DNA of 33,983 nt. Source: Lachnospiraceae bacterium. Lineage in GTDB: Bacteria > Bacillota > Clostridia > Lachnospirales > Lachnospiraceae. Of the stretch, positions 1 to 7,652 are shown in pieces; positions within the stretch are counted from its first letter, which is position 1; each line of letters opens with the position of its first letter. Position numbers and translations under genes: made by a program. Below the pieces are notes generated by a model that was not told where the DNA came from, ran no database searches, and saw only the letters and a list, made by a program, of their open reading frames with translations. Where the stretch lies: positions 1 through 33,983 of the forward strand of contig JAISSU010000015.1 of assembly GCA_031272985.1 (NCBI GenBank), read 5' to 3'.

Positions 1-10
1 CTGGAATAAT

Positions 11-1129
11 ATGAAGGATTATGACTATCTCATAGTCGGTGCCGGATTATTCGGCTGTGTTTTCGCTAACGAAGCGAAAGCCGCAGGAAAAAAAGTTCTT
101 GTGATTGATAAAAGGAACCATATAGGCGGGAACATTTATACCAAGGAAATGGATGGTATTAATGTTCATGAATATGGGGCACATATTTTTCATACCTCTA
201 ATAAAGAGGTGTGGAATTACATAGGAAGATTCGCTGAGTTTAACCGCTATACCAATTCTCCGATAGCGGTTTATAAGGACGAGGTGTATAATCTTCCTTT
301 TAATATGAATACGTTTAATCGTATGTGGGGAGTTAAAACCCCTGATGAAGCGCGCGCCATGATTGAAAAGCAGGTGAAAGAGGCAGGTATCTGCGCTCCC
401 GCTAATCTGAAAGAACAGGCTATTTCCATGGTGGGACACGAAATTTACGAGAAATTAATCGAAGGATATACCGCAAAGCAATGGGGACGAAAGTGTGAGG
501 AGCTTCCGAGCTTTATCATTAAGCGCCTACCGGTCAGATTCGTTTACGACAATAATTATTTTAATGATACCTATCAGGGTATTCCGATAGGAGGCTATAC
601 TAAAATCGCCGAAAAAATGCTGGATGGAGTCGAGGTAAGGACGGATACGGACTTTTTTTCAGACAGAAAGTATTTCGAAGAATTGGCCGCGAAAACGGTA
701 TTTACCGGCATGATTGATGAGTATTTCGATTATCGCTTCGGAGAGCTTGAGTATAGGTCGCTTCGATTTGAAACGGAAAGTCTGGACTGTGAAAACTATC
801 AGGGAAATGCTGTGGTTAACTACACTCAATTTGAGATACCCTATACCAGAATTATCGAACATAAACATTTTGAATTCGGGAGCCAATCAGGGAAAGTAAA
901 CCCAAAGACTGTCATTACCCGCGAATACCCTGTCATTTGGAAACGGGGTGATGAACCCTATTATCCGATGAATGATGAAAAAAATAATGCGCTGTTCGCT
1001 AAATATAAGGAGCTTTCGGATAATCTTTCGAATGTGATTTTCGGAGGAAGGCTCGGAATGTACCGCTATTATGATATGCATCAGGTGATAGCAGAGGCGC
1101 TTTCCTGCGCAGAAAAAGAGCTTGTATGA
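11..1129 (+). CDS. glf: UDP-galactopyranose mutase
   Basis: This flavoenzyme interconverts UDP-galactopyranose and UDP-galactofuranose in the cytoplasm and so supplies galactofuranose for surface glycans. The 372-residue protein has the usual family length. It opens with the FAD-binding dinucleotide fold (VGAGLFG, residues 9-15), followed by the DKRNHIGGN segment typical of Glf (about 33-41) and the EYGAHIFHT block (about 54-62). The C-terminal LGMYRYYDM stretch is also a family hallmark. The ATG is preceded by a modest GGA only 6 bases upstream, close to the window edge. Its stop overlaps the start of the flippase gene by four bases (ATGA), which implies translational coupling and a role in the same polysaccharide. 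The glycosyltransferases one would expect are probably upstream of the window. Confidence 0.96.
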   Translation: MKDYDYLIVGAGLFGCVFANEAKAAGKKVLVIDKRNHIGGNIYTKEMDGINVHEYGAHIFHTSNKEVWNYIGRFAEFNRYTNSPIAVYKDEVYNLPFNMNTFNRMWGVKTPDEARAMIEKQVKEAGICAPANLKEQAISMVGHEIYEKLIEGYTAKQWGRKCEELPSFIIKRLPVRFVYDNNYFNDTYQGIPIGGYTKIAEKMLDGVEVRTDTDFFSDRKYFEELAAKTVFTGMIDEYFDYRFGELEYRSLRFETESLDCENYQGNAVVNYTQFEIPYTRIIEHKHFEFGSQSGKVNPKTVITREYPVIWKRGDEPYYPMNDEKNNALFAKYKELSDNLSNVIFGGRLGMYRYYDMHQVIAEALSCAEKELV

Positions 1130-2601
1130 AAGCACCCAAGGAAAAGTCTCTCAAGTTAAATTTTATATTTAATAGTATTCTGACAATTTCCAATTTTATT
1201 TACCCTTTGATTACTTTCCCTTATGTTTCAAGAATTCTATTGCCTATAGGAACGGGGAAGGTTTCATTTGCAACTTCTGTTATTTACTATTTTAATATAC
1301 TTGCTCAATTAGGTATTCCGACATATGGCATTCGCGCTTGCGCAAGAGTCAGAGACGATAAGGAAAAGCTGACACGTACTGCCCACGAAATACTATTGTT
1401 AAATCTGGTTACATCAATCTGTTCCTATGTTATGCTCTTTATTGCTCTTTTTACTATTCAGAGGCTCAGAGAAGAAAAAACTCTCATGATAATAATGAGT
1501 TTAACCATGATTTTCCAAATGATCGGAGTGGAATGGTTATACAAAGCTCTGGAAAAATATGCTTATATTACAACTGTCACAGTTATATTTAAGGCAGTTG
1601 CTGTTGTGGCAATGCTCCTGTTAATCCACGAAAGAAGCGATTATGTTATTTACGGAGGTTTGAGCATTTTTGCCGCGTCGGCATCAGGTGTATTGAATTT
1701 TATTAATGCCCATAAATATATAGGGTTCAGAGCGCTCAAGAAATACAACATTAAACAGCATCTAAAGCCTGTGTTTATTTTTTTTGCAATGTCGGTGACG
1801 ACGACATTGTATATCCAATTAAACACGGTCATGCTCGGATTTATCAAAACCGATACCGATGTAGGATACTTTGACGCAGCAAATAAAATTAAAAATATTC
1901 TTCTGGGTTTTGTGACTTCTCTGGGTCAAGTGCTGCTTCCGCGGACTTCGTTTTATGTTGAACAAAACAAAATGGACGAATTCAGGGCAGTTACCAAAAA
2001 AGCATTTAATTTCGTTGTTATACTGGCAGCTTCTTTTACGGTCTATTTTGTTATTTTTGCAAGTGAAGGCATATTATTTCTGTCAGGACCCGCTTACAGT
2101 GGGGCTGTACTTCCGATGAAAATAATTATGCCAACAGTGTTTATTATTGGACTTACCAATATTATGGGGATTCAGATATTGGTGCCATTGGGAAAAGAGC
2201 GCTTTGTTTTATACTCGGAAATAGCGGGCGCAGCCACGAACCTTGTAATAAGCAGCATACTGATTCCACATTTTGCGGCCACCGGTGCTGCTATAGGAAT
2301 GCTTTTTGCTGAATTGACAGTGTTCATTGCACAATATATTTTCCTTAGGGACACCATGCCAGTACTTATTAAGCAATTACGTTGGTTTAGGCTTCTGATT
2401 CCTCTTATTTTCGCAGGTGTGGTGGCGTTCATGATTAAAAGGCTGCCGATTAATTCAAACTTAATAATACTGGTGTGTTCGGCTGTGGCTTTTTACGGAG
2501 TTTATGGGATTGGGCTATTATTCGCGAAAGAACCTCTTACAATGCAACTGATTGCACAAGTAACCGAAAAGTTAAAACGCATAAAAGCAAATCAAAAATA
2601 A
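1126..2601 (+). CDS. Wzx-type polysaccharide flippase (RfbX family)
   Basis: This is a multi-pass membrane protein of 491 residues and the expected length for an O-antigen/teichoic-acid type flippase of the MATE/MOP superfamily. Hydrophobic segments run along the whole chain. The N-terminal pattern NFIYPLITFPYVSRIL, followed by G.GKV.FA and LGIPTYGIRACA, is characteristic of Wzx/RfbX proteins. The role is to move undecaprenyl-linked oligosaccharide across the cytoplasmic membrane. It is coupled to glf by a 4-base overlap, so the carried repeat unit probably contains galactofuranose (inference). Local composition is more AT-rich than the housekeeping genes further right, as is common in surface-polysaccharide loci. 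No terminator with a clear stem and T-run follows the stop codon. Confidence 0.92.
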   Translation: MKAPKEKSLKLNFIFNSILTISNFIYPLITFPYVSRILLPIGTGKVSFATSVIYYFNILAQLGIPTYGIRACARVRDDKEKLTRTAHEILLLNLVTSICSYVMLFIALFTIQRLREEKTLMIIMSLTMIFQMIGVEWLYKALEKYAYITTVTVIFKAVAVVAMLLLIHERSDYVIYGGLSIFAASASGVLNFINAHKYIGFRALKKYNIKQHLKPVFIFFAMSVTTTLYIQLNTVMLGFIKTDTDVGYFDAANKIKNILLGFVTSLGQVLLPRTSFYVEQNKMDEFRAVTKKAFNFVVILAASFTVYFVIFASEGILFLSGPAYSGAVLPMKIIMPTVFIIGLTNIMGIQILVPLGKERFVLYSEIAGAATNLVISSILIPHFAATGAAIGMLFAELTVFIAQYIFLRDTMPVLIKQLRWFRLLIPLIFAGVVAFMIKRLPINSNLIILVCSAVAFYGVYGIGLLFAKEPLTMQLIAQVTEKLKRIKANQK

Positions 2602-2636
2602 ACTGTTTTTTATCTAAATTAAAAAAATTATACAAC

Positions 2637-2653
2637 CGATAAAGGTTTTATCG
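2637..2653. promoter_or_regulatory. short inverted repeat upstream of the ChW-gene promoter
   Basis: CGATAAA and TTTATCG form a perfect 7-base inverted repeat with a GGT spacer, about 20 bases before the -35 box of the next gene. It could be an operator or a weak terminator for the flippase operon. It has no T-run, so an operator is slightly preferred. Confidence 0.35.
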
Positions 2654-2673
2654 CAAGACTGTCCGAAATTTCC

Positions 2674-2703
2674 TTGACTTTTATCACAAATGTGTATTAA
2701 TAT
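2674..2703 (+). promoter_or_regulatory. candidate sigma-A promoter for the ChW-repeat gene
   Basis: TTGACT at 2674-2679 and TAATAT at 2698-2703 are separated by 18 bases. Transcription from here would give a 5' untranslated region of about 175 bases before the ATG at 2885. Confidence 0.5.
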
Positions 2704-2716
2704 ACTCTATACCACT

Positions 2717-2779
2717 CACCGGATATGACTGTTACCTACATCTCTTACTCCCAAAGAGGTTTTTATTCTCATATCGGTG
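2717..2779 (+). promoter_or_regulatory. structured 5' leader of unknown class
   Basis: CACCG plus ATATGA (2717-2728, one bulged G) pairs with TCATAT plus CGGTG (2769-2779), giving an 11-pair stem. Inside it CTCTT and AAGAG form a small hairpin followed by GTTTTTATT, which resembles a weak terminator. I do not recognise a known riboswitch consensus here. The position in a long leader suggests cis-regulation of the downstream surface protein. Confidence 0.4.
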
Positions 2780-2884
2780 TGATTTGTTTCGTGAAGCAAG
2801 ATGGTCATTGTTTTCCTGAAGTGCTGCATTTTTGGTATTGGGCGTTTTGTGTGGTGTGGCATTTCGGATAGTAAGGGGGCTAAA

Positions 2885-4609
2885 ATGAAAAATATGGGTA
2901 TTAGATGTGGGAAGCCGCTTAGTAGGCTTTGTTTTGCTTTTCTTCTTGTGCTGACGCTTTTGGCGGGCATTTTATTGCCATATGCTCAGGCGAAGGCGGC
3001 GGCGACTACCAAGATCAAGGTGAAGTTCTATGATGGTACTGAGGAGTTTGATGAATTCGCGCTGGAGATCAATACAGGAGACGTGATTCAGGAGCGGGTC
3101 GCGCCACCAAAGACAGGATATGATTTCGTGGGGTGGACAAAGGTTAAAGACGCGAGCGATGTTTTCGATTTTGATACTGCGCTGACAGAGGATACTAATT
3201 TCTATGCGAAGTATGATAAGCTGCCCGATGAGCCTACTCTCTCGTACTCGGCTCATGTCCAGAATGTCGGGTGGCAGCCCTTCATTAAATCAGATAATTC
3301 AAAAACTGTATATGTGGGTACCACGGGGCAGGCATTGAGGCTCGAGGCTCTTTCCATTCGATTTAATCCCGGCGGATATACGGGTAATATCTCGGTGGAA
3401 ATGCACGTTCAAAATGTGGGATGGCAGGAAGTGAGAAATGCTACCATCACTACCGAGGATAAGCTTCTTTCTGCTTTCACGGGACTCGATCAGGTGGCGG
3501 GCTCTACGGGTCAGTCGCTTCGTGCCGAGGAGGTCAGGATTTCACTGACAGGCGATGTGGCGAATTATTATGATGTTTTCTATAGGGTACATGTCCAGAA
3601 TATAGGCTGGACACCTTGGGCGAAAAACGGAAACGAAGCAGGTACCGACGGTATTTCTTACCGGATGGAAGCCATCGAAATAAGACTTTATAAACAAGAT
3701 GCCTCCGACGCGCCTACGGATGCACCCGCGTTTTATTCTAGCGAAGGCACACCCGGCATATTTTATCAAGCTAAACAGGCGGGAAAAGACTGGCTCACAA
3801 AAGCTGACAGTGAAGCCAGTGCCGCTGTAGCCGAGTCGGGTTTACAAATCGAGCAGTTTAAAATTATCCAATTGCTAACCATTCTCCCCGGAGATATCGA
3901 GGTCTCTGCCCATGTGCAGGATGTGGGCTGGACGGATTATGTTGGACTGGGGAAAACAGCCGGTACCACAGGGAAGCGTCTTGAGGCGGTTAAAATCAGG
4001 CTGACAGGATTATTATCGAGCTTCTTTGATGTTTATTACAGAGTATATGTGCCAAGCTGGGTAGGATGGACAGGCTGGACTAAAAACGGGAATCCGACCG
4101 GAACCGCGGGACGTTCATTTCTGATAGAGGACATTCAGGTAAAGCTGGTTAAAAAGACCGAGAATCTCGCCGAAGGCTCTAATCAATACTTTGATACGAG
4201 CACTAAGAAAGGGGCGATTCTTGAAAGGATATCTAAGCTTAATACAGGAACCACTTTGAAGGCACGTTTTGATTGGGTTGTTGATAATATTAAGATAACC
4301 GATTATCAGAACGGGATTCCTTATGCCGATGAATGGTATATCGACTCTGCCACTTATGCTTTGGATAATAAGGGCGGGTCATGCTATGAATTCGCGGCAC
4401 TATTCGGATTATTAGCTGATGAACTGGGGCGCCCTGTGGAGTACCATATAGGGACAGTTATATCCACGAGCGGCGGTCGCACAAACCATGCATGGGTCGA
4501 AATTGCCGGACAGATATATGATCCGATAACAGCTAAAATCGGCGGAAATTGGTACGCGGTAAATAAAGACTCGACCGGAAGAGATTATAAGGATGTAAAG
4601 GTTTATTGA
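2885..4609 (+). CDS. secreted ChW-repeat protein with transglutaminase-like domain
   Basis: The start chosen is the ATG at 2885, which has AAGGGGG seven bases upstream; a longer frame from 2801 has no ribosome-binding site and would bury the signal peptide. The 574-residue product begins with a Sec signal peptide (basic residues 7-14, hydrophobic core about 16-33, AQA-KAA cleavage region). Residues about 43-110 resemble a Listeria-Bacteroides/InlB B-type repeat ending in TNFYAKY. Five clostridial hydrophobic-W (ChW) repeats follow, marked by GW at 129-130, 179-180, 241-242, 348-349 and 394-395. A sixth unit at about 288-330 has lost the GW pair. The C-terminus (about 440-574) is transglutaminase-like, with Cys500, His535 and Asp546 placed as a catalytic triad. 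An extracellular peptidase or crosslinking role is likely, and the substrate is unknown. Confidence 0.9.
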   Translation: MKNMGIRCGKPLSRLCFAFLLVLTLLAGILLPYAQAKAAATTKIKVKFYDGTEEFDEFALEINTGDVIQERVAPPKTGYDFVGWTKVKDASDVFDFDTALTEDTNFYAKYDKLPDEPTLSYSAHVQNVGWQPFIKSDNSKTVYVGTTGQALRLEALSIRFNPGGYTGNISVEMHVQNVGWQEVRNATITTEDKLLSAFTGLDQVAGSTGQSLRAEEVRISLTGDVANYYDVFYRVHVQNIGWTPWAKNGNEAGTDGISYRMEAIEIRLYKQDASDAPTDAPAFYSSEGTPGIFYQAKQAGKDWLTKADSEASAAVAESGLQIEQFKIIQLLTILPGDIEVSAHVQDVGWTDYVGLGKTAGTTGKRLEAVKIRLTGLLSSFFDVYYRVYVPSWVGWTGWTKNGNPTGTAGRSFLIEDIQVKLVKKTENLAEGSNQYFDTSTKKGAILERISKLNTGTTLKARFDWVVDNIKITDYQNGIPYADEWYIDSATYALDNKGGSCYEFAALFGLLADELGRPVEYHIGTVISTSGGRTNHAWVEIAGQIYDPITAKIGGNWYAVNKDSTGRDYKDVKVY

Positions 4610-4614
4610 TTGAA

Positions 4615-5088
4615 TTAGTGAGTTAATTGAAGGATTTCAATAATTCCGACATCAGGATTATATAAAAAAGCAACTACCGCGTCTGCAGCGATTGCGGGGG
4701 CGGGGGCGATATCATGTAACAAATAAAACCCTGTTTGAGTTAAAACTGACAGGGTTTTTTCTATGTCTTCGCACTCATAACAGGGATGATATAAAACGCA
4801 AGCCTGCTTTTTCAAAAGTCCTTTGACAGGCGAAGGCTGCGAATAATCCAATGTGGCGATCAATTCAATGAGACCGGAACATTTTGCATCCGCAGCAATA
4901 ACAGCATTGAAATTAGAATTAGTATTAGTATCGACAGGCGTTGAGTCCGGTCCGGTCATAAAGAGTATATTAACATTACGGGAAATGTCGGCAGTTACAT
5001 CCCCGCATGCAATATATCCCAGCTTTTCAAAGACTACCTTGCTTTTCTCAATATCCCTTACCGCATAGCCTAAATGGTGTAGTTTCAT
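4615..5088 (-). CDS. VOC-family (glyoxalase / methylmalonyl-CoA epimerase-like) protein
   Basis: The 157-residue protein starts at MKLHHLGYAV. A longer upstream frame exists but lies over the acyl carrier gene and has no family similarity. Two beta-alpha-beta-beta-beta modules are visible. Candidate metal ligands are the N-terminal His pair, the Glu in LIELI, the His in LYHPCYE and the Glu in IIEIL. This spacing resembles methylmalonyl-CoA epimerase and glyoxalase proteins. Its ATG overlaps the stop of the acyl carrier gene (ATGA, 5085-5088), so the two are translationally coupled. That suggests it acts on an acyl-ACP or acyl-CoA made by this operon, for example as an epimerase or isomerase (inference). 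Its stop lies only five bases from the stop of the convergent ChW gene. Confidence 0.85.
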   Translation of the reverse strand: MKLHHLGYAVRDIEKSKVVFEKLGYIACGDVTADISRNVNILFMTGPDSTPVDTNTNSNFNAVIAADAKCSGLIELIATLDYSQPSPVKGLLKKQACVLYHPCYECEDIEKTLSVLTQTGFYLLHDIAPAPAIAADAVVAFLYNPDVGIIEILQLTH

Positions 5089-5333
5089 TTTCCGGTTTTC
5101 TCCAAAACAATATCCGCCATTTCGCCGACATTTTTCATCAAAGTGACTTCGCTCATCGTAAATTTTATACCGAATTCTTCTTCTATGGCGAGTATCAGGT
5201 TTATATGTGTCAGACTTTCCCAATCCTCTATATCATCCGCCGTGGTGGCATCCGTTACGATAATTGTCTCATCATCAAAAACATCACGAAAGACCAAATT
5301 GAAACGATTTAAAACTTCTTCTCTTGTTAACAT
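5085..5333 (-). CDS. acyl carrier protein (dedicated, non-FabD-cluster type)
   Basis: This is an 82-residue acidic protein of the right size for an acyl or peptidyl carrier. The phosphopantetheine site is in WESLTHINLI, with Ser40 as the expected attachment residue; the usual DSL is replaced by ESL, a variant common in stand-alone carriers of secondary and polysaccharide pathways. The helix IEEEFGIKF follows, as in other ACPs. A clear GGAGGT lies six bases before the ATG. It sits between the FkbH-like gene (42-base gap) and the VOC gene (4-base overlap) and is far from any fatty-acid synthesis gene. It is therefore probably the carrier for the acyl group made by the FkbH-like enzyme. Confidence 0.92.
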   Translation of the reverse strand: MLTREEVLNRFNLVFRDVFDDETIIVTDATTADDIEDWESLTHINLILAIEEEFGIKFTMSEVTLMKNVGEMADIVLEKTGK

Positions 5334-5375
5334 AAATTACCTCCAAATTTATATACATAATAATTAATAAATAAT

Positions 5376-7103
5376 TTATTTAATAAAATTTACTTGAATA
5401 CTATTTTGTTTCGGTGCGTAACTGTCTGTATCCAATGACCATGTCGTGGCACCGGTAGTATCTTCGGAAATTTTAGTAAACCCAAACGTTTCATAAAAAT
5501 CGCGAACCATCGCATTTTTTGCGGTAGGAAAGTAATAGCCTGTCAGGGTGCGAATGCCCTTGGTTTTCGCGATTCTTATGAGTTCATCCATCATTGCGTA
5601 TTCCATGTCTCTTTTTAGTACCCTGCACGACATAAGCCATAATATTATTTTTAAGTTATTATCGCAAATTTCTCCAATTATGACGCTTACGATGCCATTA
5701 TCGCCGAATTTATCGTTAAGTCTCCCATATAATGTGATGAACTGCTCTGATACGGAAAATGCCTCTATTTCGTCGGGGCTATATCTTTTCGTTGTCAGAT
5801 TGAACTGATTGCTTTTATTCGTCAACTGGGAGATTCTTGAAAAATAAAGCGGCTCAAAGGGTTTTATTTCGGCAGACATCTCAAGTGATTTTAGGTACTC
5901 ATTATAATCCGAAAAGCTGTTTCGCAGCTCGGAGCGCGCTGCGTTAACCTTATATTGTTCATTGCGTTTAGCATCATCAGCGGTGAGTGTGGTCACCTCA
6001 AAATACCCTGCCCTGTCAATATCATAAATATAGTGTTCAGGGGATGTAATCTCAGGAATCGCAACTCCGGGAAGTTGCCTTCGTACTATTTCCCTTTCGG
6101 CGGGATTATCATCTACAAAGACAAAGCTATCGACTCCGAGAGATAATTCCTGCGCGGTTTGCGAAAGATTTAAAGACTTTGGCTCCCAATTTGCCTTAAT
6201 CGAGATAAAATCATCGGGAGTAAGAGTGCTATCGGGGCGCTTTAACCCCGCCAAAGCATTTTCGCGCTCATTCTTACTTATTATATTAAGAATAATGCCT
6301 AAATCCTTGTGCGATTTCAAATATGATTGAAACTCACTAAAAGCCATTGCCTCAGGCGTTTCCTGACCTATTTGGATATTTTCGGCGCCATCGTCGCCTA
6401 TTACGCCGCCCCAGAGGGTATTATCGAGGTCTAAAGCAAAGGCTTTTTTATTCGTTCCGTAAATTGACTTAATAATATTGGCAACATTATAAGAAAGCGT
6501 AGGAATCGCGGGCAGCGCAAGAGCGTATTTGTACATATACCAATAGAAAGGGTCACTCCATTTAGAGAGTCCGAAGTCGGCGGAAAGCCAGTTAATGTCG
6601 CAAATATAAAAGCTGTCATGTGCCCTCGCATAATCGGAGAACTTAAGATTCATTTCGGTTATTTCCTTGATGCGACCGTGCGTCGCTTCTTTATTTCCCA
6701 TCAAACGATAGTACGGGTATTCGAAATTATTTTGAATTATCGGACAGTGATATGTTTCACGAAGCTTTTCCCACATTTGTTCGTAGTGCTCATACTGCGC
6801 AAAATTTCTTAGACTCGTGTGGATGTAAATGATGTCCGGATTAAATGATGTAAGTTTCTCACTCGGAAACATGGCATCTTCCCAGAATTTAGCATATTCG
6901 CTTTCATAAAATTCAGGGATAATCCCATATGATATGAGAAACAAATCAAGCATTTTCCTTATATCGGCCGTGGTCGAACCACCCAAGATAGCTATTTTTT
7001 TCCTAGTGAAATCGCGAGTCTCCTCCAAAAGCTCGCGTTTAATAGTCTTGTATTTACTTAATAACACCCCGGAATCAAAAGGGTATGTCAAAGAATAGCC
7101 CAA
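5376..7103 (-). CDS. FkbH-like HAD-IIIC protein with N-terminal SGNH-like and C-terminal GNAT-like regions
   Basis: This 575-residue protein starts at a TTG (7101-7103) with GGAGG seven bases upstream. Residues about 36-210 resemble an SGNH-type fold, with IAILGGSTT at 38-46. The HAD-IIIC core follows, with the DLDNTLWGGV signature at 225-234 and a VFVDDNPAEREIVR motif downstream. The last 150 residues look like a GNAT acyltransferase domain (MSCRVLKRDMEYAMMDEL, then YETFGF). Characterised FkbH proteins load a glyceryl group from 1,3-bisphosphoglycerate onto an acyl carrier protein and dephosphorylate it. An adjacent carrier gene fits that chemistry. Next to Glf and a flippase, the product may decorate a surface glycan rather than enter a polyketide (inference). 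It is the first gene of a three-gene minus-strand operon. Confidence 0.88.
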   Translation of the reverse strand: MGYSLTYPFDSGVLLSKYKTIKRELLEETRDFTRKKIAILGGSTTADIRKMLDLFLISYGIIPEFYESEYAKFWEDAMFPSEKLTSFNPDIIYIHTSLRNFAQYEHYEQMWEKLRETYHCPIIQNNFEYPYYRLMGNKEATHGRIKEITEMNLKFSDYARAHDSFYICDINWLSADFGLSKWSDPFYWYMYKYALALPAIPTLSYNVANIIKSIYGTNKKAFALDLDNTLWGGVIGDDGAENIQIGQETPEAMAFSEFQSYLKSHKDLGIILNIISKNERENALAGLKRPDSTLTPDDFISIKANWEPKSLNLSQTAQELSLGVDSFVFVDDNPAEREIVRRQLPGVAIPEITSPEHYIYDIDRAGYFEVTTLTADDAKRNEQYKVNAARSELRNSFSDYNEYLKSLEMSAEIKPFEPLYFSRISQLTNKSNQFNLTTKRYSPDEIEAFSVSEQFITLYGRLNDKFGDNGIVSVIIGEICDNNLKIILWLMSCRVLKRDMEYAMMDELIRIAKTKGIRTLTGYYFPTAKNAMVRDFYETFGFTKISEDTTGATTWSLDTDSYAPKQNSIQVNFIK

Positions 7104-7130
7104 TTTATTGCCTCCGCACTTAAGTTTAGT

Positions 7131-7146
7131 ATCGTATTATTACGAT
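7131..7146. promoter_or_regulatory. inverted repeat in the FkbH-operon leader
   Basis: ATCGTA and TACGAT form a perfect 6-base inverted repeat around TTAT, 28 bases upstream of the TTG start of the FkbH-like gene. It is a candidate operator; no regulator can be assigned. Confidence 0.35.
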
Positions 7147-7281
7147 GACCGACATTTAGTTTATCATTATTTCATTCATTTTTGAAGTGGGGATTATGAA
7201 CCCGCGCTCATGGGGGCTTGCCTACTATGCTTCCTTATAACAAAAGAAGGAAGTTCGCTTCTAAGCATAAGTAAATTTTCC

Positions 7282-7309
7282 TTGACGCTACGCCGAAGTG
7301 TGATACAAT
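7282..7309 (+). promoter_or_regulatory. promoter of tRNA-Ser
   Basis: TTGACG (7282-7287) and TACAAT (7304-7309) are 16 bases apart, ending 22 bases before the mature tRNA 5' end. Confidence 0.65.
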
Positions 7310-7331
7310 GAGTAACGGACATTTTGCCTTT

Positions 7332-7421
7332 GGAGAAGTACCCAAGCTGGCCGAAGGGGCTCCCCTGGAAAGGGAGTAGGTCGTTAATAGCGGCGCGAGG
7401 GTTCAAATCCCTCCTTCTCCG
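7332..7421 (+). tRNA. tRNA-Ser (anticodon GGA)
   Basis: The acceptor stem GGAGAAG (7332-7338) pairs with CTTCTCC (7414-7420), with G as discriminator base. The anticodon stem CTCCC/GGGAG encloses CTGGAAA, giving anticodon GGA. The long variable arm is typical of class II serine tRNAs. The T arm is GAGGG-TTCAAAT-CCCTC. The 3' CCA is not encoded, as is common in Clostridia. Confidence 0.97.
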
Positions 7422-7560
7422 TATGAAACTAATATTAAATTATTTTATTGCATCTTGCATGAATCGTGCTTATTTTAACGCAGTATGTGGCAGATCTATT
7501 AGGTATCGGCGGCAGTCGTGCTTATTCTGATTATTTCAAAATGAAAAAACACACAAAAAA

Positions 7561-7612
7561 TACACATAATAAATACACATAATAAAGACACATAATAAAG
7601 ACACATAAATAA
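7561..7612. repeat. 13-base tandem repeat, four copies
   Basis: Units at 7561, 7574, 7587 and 7600 read TACACATAATAAA twice, then GACACATAATAAA, then the imperfect GACACATAAATAA. The array ends 40 bases before the Ca2+ ATPase start codon. The 7422-7652 gap otherwise holds no gene that I can support; TCGTGCTTATT also occurs twice in it (about 7463 and 7516). Confidence 0.85.
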
Positions 7613-7652
7613 CGCACATTAATCGACACATTAAGAAAGGTAAGCTTGAAAA

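Noticed and set aside
2717..2779. Known riboswitch (c-di-GMP, preQ1, SAM and similar classes)
   Set aside because: No recognisable consensus core was found, so only a structured leader of unknown class is reported.
7561..7612. CRISPR array
   Set aside because: The 13-base units abut with no spacers, and no cas genes are nearby.
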